This document shows, piece by piece, positions 10,739 to 23,631 of a stretch of DNA of 64,000 nt (position 1 is the stretch's first letter; each line of letters starts with the position of its first letter). Position numbers and translations under genes: made by a program. Under the pieces are notes generated by a model. The model worked only from the letters and a program-made list of their open reading frames with translations, was not told the DNA's origin and did no database searches. Source of the DNA: Panorpa germanica (Eukaryota; Arthropoda; Insecta; Mecoptera; Panorpidae); NCBI GenBank assembly GCA_963678705.1, contig OY783206.1, positions 15,325,807-15,389,806 on the forward strand, read 5' to 3'.

Positions 10739-11396
10739 AATGGGCTTGTGTCCTCATTTTTTAGTGGTCGTGTTTTCAATTTTTGATTGAAATTAATATT
10801 AATAAATGTGTATTGGTGTGTCTATTTTATTAAATATCTAAATATTGACGGAGATATAGCAATTAAAATTTTGAATTGTGAATTAAAGTTTGAATTGTAG
10901 TTTTAGCGCTAGAAATGGTCGACCATATTTGTATGACGTAAAATGCATTTTAACGTCAGTTATTTGTTGAGTAGGTCAGTGCTGTGGTAATGTTCTGTAG
11001 CTGTTGGTAGTCAAATAATCAAGTCAAATCAAAGAATAATAAATTTTTATTTTATTTAACCCTGTTAGGGTAGACATATTGAAATTTTATAGTTCCTTGA
11101 AATAGCTGCAAATAATATTTCATATTTTGATATATAAATACATATAGCAGAGATTTATGAGCTGTGAGGTTGGTAACCTTACACAAGGATTGTGATGTCA
11201 AATGCACTTGGAATGTGTACAACGTTGAATCCCTTTAATAATTAGAGACAAAATGACTTTTTTAATTGTTAATATCTCTTAACATGGCATATAAGGATTT
11301 ATTAAAAAATAATTGAACATTTGAGGTTCTAGTAACCCACTTTATCAATACATAGTACACTTTTATAGAAATTAAGACATAGGACACAAGCCCATT
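10739..11396. mobile_element. MITE, TGGGCTTGTGTCCT family, full copy 1
   Basis: It begins aatgggcttgtgtcct and ends aggacacaagcccatt, a perfect 16-bp inverted terminal repeat, 658 bp in all. Non-coding and AT-rich, it contains a cattttttagtggtc block at one end and a cataggacacaagccc block at the other. Further copies are at 20725-21252, 21308-21476, 22301-22902 and 50942-51583. Confidence 0.82.
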
Positions 11397-11969
11397 CGTA
11401 AAAATGTATCTACATCGACTCAATGTTAAGAAAAAACAATATATTGTGCATAAAAAACAGAATTTATTCAAAAATAAGTTGATATTTTATGAAAAAGATA
11501 ATTCAATGACGTTAACATCGTCAATTATATTCGCCGAGTCATATTATATCTTTGTTGCTCGGTTCATCTGTCGTATGATGTATTTTCTGTTCTCTCTCAG
11601 ATATGGCTCTACAATAGGATGTATACAAAAGCAACATTTTGGAAAACCGGTTTTCGAACTCAAGATTTTCAAAAAAACCGGTTTTCGAATTCTTGTCAAA
11701 AAAAATAAAATAAGGAAAAACATTTTATTTCACTTACTAACACTTTCACAACTAACTCCAAAATATATAGCGTATAATCAAAGAGTGTACTAAACAAACG
11801 CTCTTGCTCTTGGTTTCTGTGCAGTCGAAATATTAATTATTGGTATTGATTGGTTTTGATAATTAGAGTTATTGATAGTTATGTTCATCCATATACATTT
11901 ATTAAAAATAGGATATTTTACAACAAATGATTAATTGCACCATTTTAAATAATATTATTGATGAAATAC
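11397..11969. other. Intergenic spacer between the two SLC13 genes
   Basis: The spacer follows the stop codon of the complete SLC13 gene (minus strand) and so includes its 3' UTR. It carries two copies of aaaccggttttcgaa at about 11643-11690. A 129-codon open frame at 11404-11793 has low-complexity, lysine-rich content and starts inside the MITE; I do not call it a gene. Confidence 0.4.
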
Positions 11970-14900
11970 TTATAAATGAAATCCCAAGTTGGAATTTGGC
12001 GCCATTTTCTTTAGCTGATAACTGGAGTTGATTATTGCAGCCCTCGCTAGTTTTCCTACTGTAGAATTAATTGATTCATATTCATCCAGTACAAGTGATC
12101 CAGAGAGAAGTGCCATGTGTACGCCCTCCAGCATTCTCTTAGCAGGTTCAGTTCCAGCTGCCATGTTTGTAACCGCTGTTGTCTCCGGCATAGGGCCGTT
12201 AATTTCTGGAAACACAATGGGAGCAAAGAGATGAGCCATTCCCAAAATAGCAAAGAACGTGATGACACTTGTTCCGAGTCCAGCTAATACCTGAAGCATA
12301 ATATATGGAATAAGTTATTAGTTTTTCGCTTTTGTCAACCTGTAGTTAGTTGTAGAGGATATTTAATCAACTAGTTGAAAGTGGGTTTGAGAAAAACGTA
12401 TTTAAAGCCTGCATAATTGCACCTGTGTAAACCTTTATAATTCAGAAAATGACTACTTAAATGTAAAATTTCTCACCATTTTGGGAAGCTGGATGTAAAT
12501 GTATTCCTTAACAACGGCATTTGGCGGGGTTCCTGCAGGAAGACAAAACGCCATGGATACCATCAGTGCAGCTGGTAACATGTAATATAGCGGGTGTTGA
12601 TCTATGTCAATACTCTGAAAGGAAGCACTCACTAAAAAATCGCTATTCTTTCAAAAACAAACTAGCCGGGGAAGTACATAATCGAACCGTACATTTTGAG
12701 TAGGCGGCAGTTATTTTGTTTCATCGTGAAAAAAGGTCAAACTTGTATTTAAATCCCCATTTTAACGATGAATTTCCCCGGGTAAATTTTCAGGTAACCC
12801 ATTAAACATATTTATGTAGAATTTACGTAAATGCAACATTTGTGTTTACTGCGAAATATTCTTACCAGTTGCGCTATGACTGGCAATGCAATGTTAGCGA
12901 CGGCGACATTAGACATAAGCTCAGTAAGAATTTTTATTAGTAGACAAATCAGAAACATGACAATAAAATCTCCGTATATTCCTATGACACTCAGACGATG
13001 ACCTAAATACTCCGTCATTCCAGATTCCCTACCTCCAGTGGATATGGCAAAGCCACTTCCTGCAATTAAATAAAATGTGCCTCCTTGAAAAATACAAGAT
13101 AATTTATTAACTAAGAATAATCTGCTTTACGTTTTAAATAACAACATTTTTATTATATATTTTTAGCCTAAGCTGCCCCGGGCGACATATTAAACTTTCA
13201 AGTGTGACTTACTGACATTAAGCTACGAATTATGTATTGGGGAGATTTAAACAAATTCATGCATGAGCGATTTTACTCAATAATTTGAAAAAATAAATGT
13301 CATTATTAAAATATATTAATTAATTAAGAAATTATTTTATATATTTAATTAACAAATATCAATACATATAAAGAACCAGAAGCATTTATCAAAAAAAGCG
13401 ACAATTATTACATAAAACGACAGTTTTATGTTTTCGCCTTACCACCATTGCCAACCACTTGTTTGTCGAATTTACCTTTTTATAGGCCTGACACAACGGC
13501 AAAAAATAATGGCATCAATTCAGAATTGGTTCGCCAGAATCTATTGTACTCCGTCAGAATTTCCTTTCGGCCAAAATCAAGAACATTTTTTTTAACCATA
13601 CTGCGAGAAAATATGTAATCATAATTTCTCTTCACCGAAATCAATTGTATCCAGTCACAATTGACTTCAAAGGTAGGCCACTTGCACCACTGTTAATACG
13701 GCACTGCTTATGCCGTGTGTAACGTAATGGATTAGAGCTCATTATATTTACCAATTAAGAAAATGAAGCTCCATGGGAATCTGGTGTTCATAAACTTCCA
13801 ACTCATAATACCACTTGTCACTTCATTTGGAAGTACAACTGAAAGAAATAAATGTTTTGTATGTTAATGCAATACACTAATTAAATATATTTACCAAATA
13901 AGAATTTACATATTTACCATTAGCGCATCGACAGAATCTAAGACAATGTCTCTTTCTTGGAATCAAAAACATTAAAAATACAATAAACATAACAGGTACG
14001 GCGTCCGTAACATATCTTTCTTGTCTGCAAAATATGTTTAATTAACAATCATTCATCCCTTAAGAGCAAAACATAATATCATCCTGAGTTAAGAGGAGAA
14101 ACCCTCAAAAATAAACTATTAGTTTTAAGCAATCGTATGAGGATAATCTGAAAAGTCTCCATCCGTAGCTGATGTTAGTTGTCAAAAATATTCTGTTGAT
14201 TATAGCTAACACTGAAACGGAAAACAGAAATTCAAATTTTAAATAGCTATATCTTTGCAACCTTTCAATACCCTACATAAAGTTAATTTGTATTGTTCAA
14301 ATGTGTAGTAAAACATAGTGAAAGTTTGGTAAAGATTCCCACATGTCGGTTCTTTTAAAAATAATTCTCAAACATCCTGTTATTAACACACTTACTCTTT
14401 CTGCGGTAAATCTGTATTAAACAAGACGACATAACCTGGCAGGTATCCCGGATTTCGTGTAATTAAGGCAACCACAAAAATAACAAAGAGCAGCGCAATA
14501 ATTCTTTCATGAAATGACAGTGGTCCTAATTCATCATATTTCACCCTTAATATTTTTCGAATAATATCTTTTTCTTCACGACTCATATGAGATACTCTTG
14601 CATCATTACTTGTAGGTCGAAATAGCCCCAATAATAAAAATTGTAACCAAATTGTATTTAAAATTGTTATTATTATCATCAGTGGAACATTGAAGGCCAT
14701 CCATTTCAAAAAACTTAATTCGGTTTTCGGAAATATACTGAAAATTAAGATAAAACAAATAATTGACGTCTTGTTAATTACGAGTATTAAATAACCTTGC
14801 CTTTATTTCTATAAACTTACTACTCGTAAATGCCTTTCATTGTTAAATTCGTTCCTGTTCCAACCAAAGTACCAATTCCCCCAATGGTAGAAGCGTATGC

Positions 14901-17900
14901 GGCTGTTAGGTAGTAGCACGTTGTTGAGTTTGTAGGAATTGGGCTATAAATACAGCACAAGATTTTAACTTAATATACTACATACGTGTAATAAGACAAT
15001 TCTTGTAAGATATATAAACTCCTCGCTAGACACAGTTATATGTATATGTTACATAAACAATTACAGGTTTAATAAATGTAAAATTAACAAAGTACGCTAC
15101 ATTGCCAAAGCGTTTTGGTACATTAGGAATGAAAAACTGCATCATGATGTAAAGATACCCACCGTAGAAGAGCAAGGCTTCATGCATTGACAGCTAGTAA
15201 ACATTTCTTTTAGGTTATGGTCCGAGAGCTAGCAAAGTCGAGAAAACAAGAATTTTAAGAAAGCTGAATTTTTGATATATATTTTCTTTTACTCTCTCGA
15301 ACAGCATACGGGCCACCTGGCTGCTGGGACAAAAACAACGTTTACACCAAAGAGAATATTTTTATTCCATAATTGTGTCACAAAAATGTGTTGAAAACAA
15401 CAACAAACGTGTTTTCCTTTGATCTTACCGACTCCAATGTGTTTTGTTTACTAAAACTGTTTTTAAATACAAAGATGTTTTAAGAACTGTCTCTTTGGTG
15501 TAAACATTGTTGTTTTTGTTCAGGAAAACAAGTTTTTGTTCGTGTTTTATTGATCTGTCTCTCCGGTGTGAAACCGGCATAAACATGTGAATTTAGACTG
15601 ACGCCATATTGATGACTAACATGCGCCGCCGCAGTTATGGCTATCTACAACCAGCGAACATCTTGTATCTTGACCCAAAATTTTTTAACTTTTAATTTTA
15701 ATACCTTAAATAGTTTAATGTATTCTTGTCTCTTTCCAACCCATGTATTTTGCACCTATCTCTCTCTGTAACAACCGGCATAATACCGCGGTACTTTACA
15801 ATATTAAATTCGTCTAGCTCTCGTTTAACAACCGAATTAGTGTATGGCAAATAAATTTCATATTTTTTAATATTTAAATAATATAATATCAAAATTAGCC
15901 ATTTTAAAATAGTTTTAAAAAATTTATTTTTGGTTATAAAAAATAGCTTCTGGCATGTTTTAGCAACAACCAAAATGCATGGCAATAGTAAATTTATGTT
16001 TTTAATAGTTTTTAAAAGTTATTAAAAAAATATATTTTCTTCTTAAAATGATTTAAAATTTCGTATTTTTACCTGTACAAGTGTCATGCGCAGTAGTTAA
16101 CGCAACGTCTCCCAGCAGCCAGGTGGCCCGTATGCTGTTCGAGAGAGCATAAGAAAGCTTTCAGCTTTCTTAAAATTCTTTCTCAAAAACGTTGCTAGCT
16201 CTTATACTATTATGTATGAATATGTCTATATACTTGTTTAACAGGGTCTTAATAATATGTCTTACTCTTCTTCCTCATTCTCAGTTGGATCCGGTATAAT
16301 TGCACTTTTATTTCTGTACACCTTTGCAAGTCCAACCTTTAATTATCAAATATTTGGTTAAAAGATGCTAAAGAAATTCTAGATGTAACTCATATATATA
16401 ATTTACTTACAGCTTCTAATTCAGCTAAAATTGCAAACAAAATGGGACACATCATTGCTGTTGCAGCCGTATTTGTTACCCACATGGAAATTAGCGTGGT
16501 GATGATGGTAAGGGCGACTTGCAATCTAAAATATCGTACATTATATTCATTTCAATCAGACAAAAGCGGCAATGTTTATAACGACTGCGATCTCCTTTGT
16601 ATTTGTGTTTACAGCAGATCGTTCAGAGCTTTCCCAGTTAACATTTTGTAGTAAATTCCATTTCATTTCTATTACTTTTCATAAGTTTTTTGCCATGAAC
16701 GCCCTTGTTTTCTATTCAGTCGTTCAAAGTGAATGTCTCTTTTATCTACAGACGGTGCAACGAGTGCTCACTGTTGAATAAAAGCGACTCCGGTTTATAA
16801 TTTATGACCGGAGTTATAAATTATAATTTATGACCTGCTGTGATTGGACAGAGAAATTACATTAAAATTAAGCGGGAAGTTTGAACAGAGAATTTATTTT
16901 GAAAAATAAAATCGATTTTAATTAGAAAACAATTTTATAATGAAAAAAACTCTATTACCATTAAAGAAATATTTGTTGAAATAGGATAGCATATACTTTA
17001 AACATACTGTACTGAACAAAATACTATACAAGTGTAACGGTGAAAAATATATTTTATTTGTCTAACCACATCTCGTTTCTTTCTCACTTGGCACTTTCTT
17101 TCCTCACTTTGGAATGAAAATGATTTAAACAAAATATATCCAAGTGTGAAAGAAACATCTACTACTTAATGAATGATGTTCGAAAAAGAAAGAATATTAT
17201 TATGAAAAAACAGCTAACACAAAATCTGTGACAGGTAGGGAATTAATTTAAACTAAAAGCGACTTTTGTGTACCACTTTTGAACTGTTAACGAACTTGCT
17301 TATACTACAGATATCAGTTTTTATTTCACAAAATCTTGACAGGTAGGGAATCAATTTGAACTAAAATTGACTTTCTCTATGTTGCTTCAAATTGTAAAAC
17401 GTTAGAATTGAAATGTACTATTAAATGTACATTCTATTTCACCAAATGTTTACTGGGTTTAATATAGTGATGTTGATAAATATTAAAGTAGAGCTTCCTC
17501 TGATGATAAAGTGAGCTAATGGAGAACAACTCGAACACAGCGTATGGAGAAATACGGTGTTGTGGGTAATCTTGTGTTGTCAGACTGCACCGTAAACGGT
17601 CCCAGCCCGCTGTATACATATCTGTATTGCAGAATGTATGCGCAGTTCTTTGATTTTTTTGCTCTGATTGAATGTATGTGGAGACCTCAAGACTTACCTC
17701 CGCAGGCTAGATCCAACACACCGCATAACACCCAAAGCTAAGCGATTATGAAGATTACTATACTCTATGGCAACGGCAAACATAATCCCGCCTATGCACA
17801 TCATTGTGGTGTCGTTCAGATAGGCCATGCATGTATCCCTTGTGCTCTAAAAAACGCAAATACCCAATTATTCATATTTACATGAAATAAAATAAATAAA

Positions 17901-20900
17901 CAACACACTTACCAATATTCCAAACACAGGAAATGCAAAAATTGGTATGAATCCTGTCACGCCAATGGGAATTGCTTCTATAGCCCAGCTGGTGGCCATG
18001 ATAGCGATCACATACATACACCAAAATTTCTAAATCACAAAAAATGATTATAAAGTTACGTCTGGCTGTATGGGGTTTCAGATGCATCTAAAGATAAGGA
18101 TACTGCCCAGCAAAAACAACTGCATTATTTAGTAGCGTAGGTTCATACGTGTTTTGTACCTTATATTTTAAAATTTCACTGTGGAGTTGTAATCATTGGA
18201 AAAAATATATCCCGATATTAAGTACAAAATATTACATAAATACTAAATGAGTATTTTTTTGAGACTGTACTCGGTACGTATATTTAAGCGAATTGAACAC
18301 TGAAGCATTTGGAGGAGGCATTCATGTAATCACATATATACCTGAGTAGGTGCACACGTGATCACGAGAGCATGGTAAAACTAATTGTAAGTAATATAAT
18401 TAAGTTTTGTATGAAACTGTTAAACTAAAAGATATTTAATGGGTTATATATACAGGTTGTCCCAGAAATCGACGTCAAGTTGGAAGTGGGGCATAGGCCA
18501 AGTCATAACAGTCATCAGAAAAATATTAAAAAAATTCTAAGTTGAATATTTTAAAAATTATTGGCATTTAAAAAAAATCGAAAAAATCTGCACCCTGTGA
18601 CAGTCTTTTCACTCCTGTTGCTACAAATCTCAACTTTCTTTAAAAAATATGTTTGTTATGTGATCCTGAATAATGTTTCTATAAACTCTTGCCTAAAATG
18701 TTTGGAAGATATTGGCACTTATTTTCCAACCAAATATTTATGGTAAATTCTTCGCCCGACTTTGAATGACTGTACTGAAAAAAATATGTACTATGCGAGT
18801 TTGGCAAATAACATTAAAAGTTGGCGCATTTAATAAGGACTCCAAAATGGTATTACACTTGCTAGAATATTTCTTAAATTTTGGACAATTTCTTCTTTTG
18901 CAAAGTAACCCAGATTTGAACCTATTTTTCTTACTATCTTAAAAATGGCATATGAGCCACTTCCGGCTTGACGTTGATTTCTGGGACACCCTGTATATGC
19001 AGGATTTAGGAGCTCTTTTTTGCAAAAATAAATTCTAATTAGTGAACAATAAGATATTTGTACCGGAGCCTTGTTCTGCATATAGCCAACCAGTATGAAG
19101 ATTTATAAATTCTTTATTAAGAGGAAATACACGTCGATTGCCTAAACACAATACCATGATAAAAGAGCAATATTTCGATAACACTGTAAATACTTGTGGT
19201 ATTTCAGATAGTTACGAAACACTGAACCCACATTAGGTTGTTTTTGATCTGATAGTGCCAGACCTCCAAAAAGACATTGCTATTTGATTCTCTTTGAGTG
19301 TCAGTTTGCCAGTAAGCTATAACATAAGATAACCCAGTCAAAATAAACAATAAAATAGGGGTAAATTAGCTATAATTCGCATAGAGTTGCAAATTGGTAT
19401 ACACCTTGGGGACATTATTACAAATAAAATACTAAAAGTCCTCACCGATCGCACATCTGCAAAAAAAGTTATTCAATCTCAAAGGTCAATAAAAATGATT
19501 TTTCCAATTTTTACGGTAAACGGTAAGTTTTATCATAAAAATAGATCAGACCAAAGTTGTAGATCATGAAATTATCTACAAAAGTTGTTCTTATACTTTT
19601 TTCTAAGAATCACCATTCCTGAGATATTGCGATTCTAAATCACAGAGAACAATAATATGTACGCTGACCGCCTATATGGTAATACACACCATCGGTTGTT
19701 TAATATCAGTAAAAATATTGGTTTGTGTAACTTGTAAATACAAATTATACGATTGTGAGAATATGCACATTGTTAAGAAAAATATGGACATTTCAAAGTA
19801 TTCCGAAATTACACAGTTATGCAATGTGATTTGAATTGACTATTTAAAGTGCAAGTTAAAATATTTCATGTAAAGCACTAATGAACTTAACAGATGTTAA
19901 GATATTCTCATAATACAAGAATTATGAAATCATTTTACATTCACGTGCTTAAGGATTTCTAAGATAACATCACAATAGTGTTATCTTGATTCAATAATAG
20001 TCATTTTTAATCGCATATTATTGACATTACCACAAATTAGATTAAAAAACAAATACACAACCTCACAGGTGGTGCGGAAATGTGTGCATATTATGTAGAA
20101 TACGACTTCTTCAACTTTTATAATCGCAATATCTCAGGAATAGTGATTCATAGAAAAAAAAGTATAAGAACAATTATTGTAGATAATTTCATGATCTACA
20201 ACTTTTGTCTTATCTATTTTTATGATAAAACTTACCGTTCACCGTAAAAAATGAAAAAACCATTTCTGTTGACTTTGATCTTGAATAACTTTTTTTTGCA
20301 GATGTGCGATCGGTGAGGACTTTTAGTAATTTATTTGTAATAGTGTACCTAAGGTCTGTACCAACTTTCAGCTCTATGCGAAATATAGCTAATTCAAATG
20401 TTTATTTTGACCGAGTTAAGAGTATAACTAGTGAATTCATTGTTTGCTCAATCATTCCACGCGAATTCGTTTATTTCTATTTAGTTGAAGTAACAGTGAA
20501 TTCTATAGTTTCGTGAGTGTAATAAAAACAACACTTACTGCTTCTGTCCCATAAATGATCACAATTGGAAGATAGATGAAAGGGCTTAGTAAGAGTATGA
20601 TTATCCTCCAATACACAACGAGAAAATGAAAAAAGCGATAACAAATTTCCTCCTCACAGTCGCGTCTGTTGAAATATATTTATAAATACCAACTTCAAAA
20701 ATTATTGATAGCCTTAACTCCTCTAATGGGCTTGTGTCCTCATTTTTTAGTGGTCAATGTTGTTTTCAATTGTTGATTGAAATTGATGTTAATAAATGTA
20801 TATTGGCGTGTCTATTTTATTAGATATTTAAAGGTTGACGAAGATATAGCAATTAGAAATTTGAATTGTAGTTTTAGCGCTAGATATGGTCGGCCATTTG

Positions 20901-21982
20901 TATGACGTGAAATGCATTTTATACGTCAGTTATTTGTTGATTAGGTTAGTGCTGTGGTGATGTTTTGTAGCTGTTGTTAGTCGAAATAATCAAGTCAAGT
21001 CAAAGAGTAATAAGTTTTTATTTTATTTAACCCTGTTACGGCAGACATAATATTGAAATTTTATTGTTCCTTGAAATAGCATATTGAAATAACATTTGAT
21101 ATTTTAATATATAAATACATATAGCGGAGATTTATGAGCTGTAAGGTTGGTAACCTGTAAACTTGTTAAGAGTTCTGGTAATAATATATCTCTTTTAAAC
21201 TCTGTTGTATAAAAAAAGAACCAACATAGTGGTTGTGATGTCACATATGTGACATACATATGTATGTGGGAAATAATTTAAGAATAAATATAATTAGTTT
21301 AAGAAATAATGGGCTTGTGTCCTATGTCTTAATTTCTATAAAAGTGTACTACATATTGAAAAAGTGGGTTATTAGAACCTCTAATGTTTAATTATTTGTT
21401 AATAACTCCTTATATGTTAAGAGATATTAACAATTAAAAAAGTCATTTTGTCTCAATTATTAAAGGGATTATTTAATCTTAATATATATAAATTACGTGT
21501 CACATGTTTGTCCGAGTTTGTCCGCGATGGACTCCTAAACTACTTAACCGATTTTAATCAAATTTGTACACCGTATGCAGTTTGATCCAACTTGAAAGAT
21601 AGGATAGCTTACATCTCAATTTATTTATCTTATTGCTAATTATTTGTCTATTCATTATCTGTATATGACATCTGGCGACGATGATGGCGACATCTGTTGA
21701 CTAGATTGAGTAAATATTCTGTTGACTAGATTGAGTAAATATTCAATAGATGGCGCTATGTAATGTAATATGACAAAAACGTTAGGCACAGCAACGCGTG
21801 GCCGGGACAGCTAGTAGTTTATATGTATTGGGTACAAACTCCGAAAAACAAAATACTATACCATATGGAGTGTACGTAACTTTTGAACTTAATAGCCGAA
21901 TATACTTTTGTCTAAGAATGACACTAGTGAACTATCTTTCATGTACATTTGACTTAACTTACTCTGATAGTCCTTGTTCCAT
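11970..21982 (-). CDS. SLC13-family (Indy-like) sodium-coupled carboxylate transporter, complete
   Basis: Thirteen exons on the minus strand: 21963-21982, 20539-20665, 17913-18029, 17698-17846, 16411-16525, 16266-16336, 14821-14943, 14396-14737, 13918-14024, 13752-13838, 12866-13083, 12477-12614, 11970-12290. Their 1,935 bases make 644 codons plus stop, with all phases closing. The family is shown by [12 protein letters not shown] (residues about 155-166, first SNT-type motif), [12 protein letters not shown] near 220, [12 protein letters not shown] (about 476-487, second motif, SNV) and [11 protein letters not shown] in exon 12. About a dozen hydrophobic segments are expected for this fold. 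The product probably imports di- or tricarboxylates across the plasma membrane. It is slightly longer than Drosophila Indy because of a C-terminal tail of some 70 residues. The 20-base first exon was chosen because it gives the right phase and matches exon 1 of the paralogue in length. Introns hold several MITEs and a Helitron. Confidence 0.9.
15224..16203. mobile_element. DNA element with about 110-bp terminal inverted repeats
   Basis: The segment 15293-15330 is the exact inverse of 16107-16145 (ctctctcgaacagcatacgg and so on), and homology continues outward to the gagctagcaa ends. The total is about 980 bp. The internal part has repeated cgtgttttcctttg / gtttttgttcagg motifs. The open frame 15698-15985 on the minus strand has no transposase motif. 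It lies in intron 6 of the complete SLC13 gene. Confidence 0.75.
16680..16965 (+). repeat. Dispersed repeat, plus-strand copy
   Basis: This segment, with the nested palindrome actccggtttataatttatgaccggagt and the string ttaagcgggaagtttgaac, recurs in inverted orientation at about 26490-26790. It lies in intron 4 of the complete SLC13 gene. Family unknown. Confidence 0.55.
18451..18995. mobile_element. MITE with TACAGG..TGTCCCAGAAAT terminal repeats
   Basis: The left end tacaggttgtcccagaaatc continues into gacgtcaagttggaagtgg; the right end is its inverse (ccacttccggcttgacg .. ctgggacaccctgta). The element is 545 bp and is flanked by TA on both sides, consistent with a TA target-site duplication of a Tc1/mariner-type mover. 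It is non-coding and lies in intron 2 of the complete SLC13 gene. Confidence 0.75.
19331..20417. mobile_element. Foldback element with about 305-bp inverted arms
   Basis: The arm 19331-19637 is inversely homologous to about 20115-20417; shared landmarks are ctcaccgatcgcacatctgc, the gtagatcatgaaatt block and a tcaaaataaac end. The spacer is about 480 bp. The arms differ by scattered substitutions and small indels, so it is older than the Helitron inverted repeat. Non-coding; intron 2 of the complete SLC13 gene. Confidence 0.75.
20725..21252. mobile_element. MITE, TGGGCTTGTGTCCT family, copy 2, 3' truncated
   Basis: It starts with the same aatgggcttgtgtcctcatt end as the copy at 10739 and follows it closely for about 430 bp, then loses similarity near 21150-21250 before the expected opposite end. 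Same orientation as copy 1. It lies in intron 1 of the complete SLC13 gene. Confidence 0.7.
21308..21476. mobile_element. MITE, TGGGCTTGTGTCCT family, partial copy in opposite orientation
   Basis: It begins with the other terminal form (aatgggcttgtgtcctatgt) and matches the inverted right half of copy 1 for about 165 bp until the Helitron at 21477 starts. I do not find the remainder on the far side of the Helitron, so this copy was already broken or the insertion removed sequence. Confidence 0.6.
21477..21814 (+). mobile_element. Short non-autonomous Helitron, classic insect type
   Basis: It starts with TC after A (tcttaatatatataaattac), runs through the widely shared ggactcctaaactacttaac / cgattttaatcaaatttg block, and ends cgcgtggccgggacagCTAG followed by T. 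The length is 338 bp and there is no coding sequence. The termini differ from those of the 904-7439 family, so two Helitron families are present. It has inserted beside a MITE copy in intron 1 of the complete SLC13 gene. Confidence 0.85.
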
Positions 21983-22300
21983 GGTGAAGTGTTAGAAGAT
22001 ATTTCACATTAGATTTACTTTTTTATTATTTATTAACTGTTAATTTGAAAGAAAATATAAATTTAGAAATAAATGTGTGTCAAACCAGCTTCGATTGCAT
22101 TTTGTTATTTGCTGGTTGAAGAAAATTAGAACACTTGGATAGTAGAATGTGCACTCTAGTTTAGGTTTCTAGCCTCCGAATTGTGATAAGAAAAACTTCT
22201 GTACATTATTATAAACATAAAATAATAGGCACTGGCTTAATCCACAATTTAAGTCACATACGAAAAAGGGGGCGCAACTATAATTACCCATTTTTCCTTT

Positions 22301-22902
22301 AATGGGCTTGTGTCCTATGTATTAATTTCTATAAACTCGAACCTCAAATGTTCAATTATTTTTTAATAACTCCTTATATGTTAAGAGATATTAACAATTA
22401 AAAAAGTCATTTTGTTTCTTTAATTATTAAAGGAATTCAACATTGTACACATTCCAAGTGCATGTGACATCACAACCGCTGCCAACCTTACCGCTCATAA
22501 ATCGCTGATATATGTATATATATATATCAAAATATCAAATATTATTTATAGCTATTTCAAGGAACAATAAAATTTCAATATTATGTCTGCTGTAACGGGG
22601 TTAAATAAAATAAAAACTTATTATTCTTTGACTTGACTAGATTATTTGACAACCAACCGCTACAAAACATTACCACAGCACTGACCTACTCAACAAATAA
22701 CTGATGTTAAAATGCATTTCACGTCATACAAATATGGCCGACCATTTCTTGCTCTAAAACTATAATTCAAATTTTTAATTGCTATATCTCCGTCAATATT
22801 TAGATATTTAATATAATAGACACGCCAATACACATTTATTAAAATCAGTTTCAATCAACAATTGAAAAATCGACCACTAAAAAATGAGAACAGAAGCCCA
22901 TT
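22301..22902. mobile_element. MITE, TGGGCTTGTGTCCT family, copy 3
   Basis: It is about 600 bp long, orientation opposite to copy 1, with aatgggcttgtgtcct at the left and a decayed inverse (gagaacagaagcccatt) at the right. It lies upstream of exon 1 of the complete SLC13 gene and could separate it from its promoter. Confidence 0.78.
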
Positions 22903-23631
22903 TTTCATTTAATTTGGGTTGGGAACAAAGCTTGATTTCTAGGAATGTATATTATCAGTACTTGTCGTGGCATGTTGTAATAACTAGAAGAAAACTCAGT
23001 GTTGAGTCTATTCTGTAACTTTAGTACTCTAGTTATGTTTCTATCGAATGCAAAATGAACAATCTGTATAGATAACAATACATAAGGAGCTTATTTGTTA
23101 GGCTATACTTGATTGAGAGTCGCCAACTCGCCAAATACTGATAAAAATTATCAATTAAATCCGATTTTAAATTAGTCGCATTATTGTTGTAGATATAAGC
23201 AATTAAAATAGACAGAATTAAAGAATTAAAGGGGCTCTAATTACTCTACAAAATATTAAAGAAACATTTAATGTCATGTCCATCGTTGCACTCTTACACT
23301 TTAATTAATTATTATTTTATTTATATTATTTAAATATTTTAGTTAACTTAATAGAAATTTAGGTTTTCCAATGCACGCAGTTCAAACGGGAATCTGCGGG
23401 AATCGATACCGGTTCCGACTCCGACTTCGACTCCATAGCCATTGGCTACGCAAAACCTTTGTTTTTAAATAATAATTCAGCCGGATATCTTCATCTAATT
23501 TTTTGCCGCTATGTTGATTTCTGTATACAAAAACAAAAATAGTCCAAAACAAATTTTAATTGAATTTACAATGTAATTTTATAACAACAAATTAAAAATC
23601 ACTATTAATTGTAATTTACCAAATTATCAAA
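22903..23631. repeat. Spacer with a dispersed repeat (about 23150-23390)
   Basis: The segment 23150-23390 is similar, same strand, to about 50560-50776 (shared aaagaaacatttaat and ttatttaaatattttagt blocks). A short cgactccgacttcgactcc run follows at about 23418-23440. The remainder up to the start codon at 23632 is AT-rich and should hold the promoter of the protease homologue; I see no clear element. Confidence 0.45.

Noticed and set aside
11404-11793. Open frame of 129 codons between the SLC13 genes
   Set aside because: It is Lys/Phe/Ile-rich, has no domain and no splice signals; chance frame in AT-rich DNA.
15698-15985. Open frame inside the long-TIR element
   Set aside because: No transposase motif; low-complexity composition.
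23400-23460. Possible first exon of the complete SLC13 gene on the minus strand (ATGGAGTCGAAG...)
   Set aside because: It has no donor in the required phase; the 20-base exon at 21963-21982 fits phase, donor and the paralogue's exon length.
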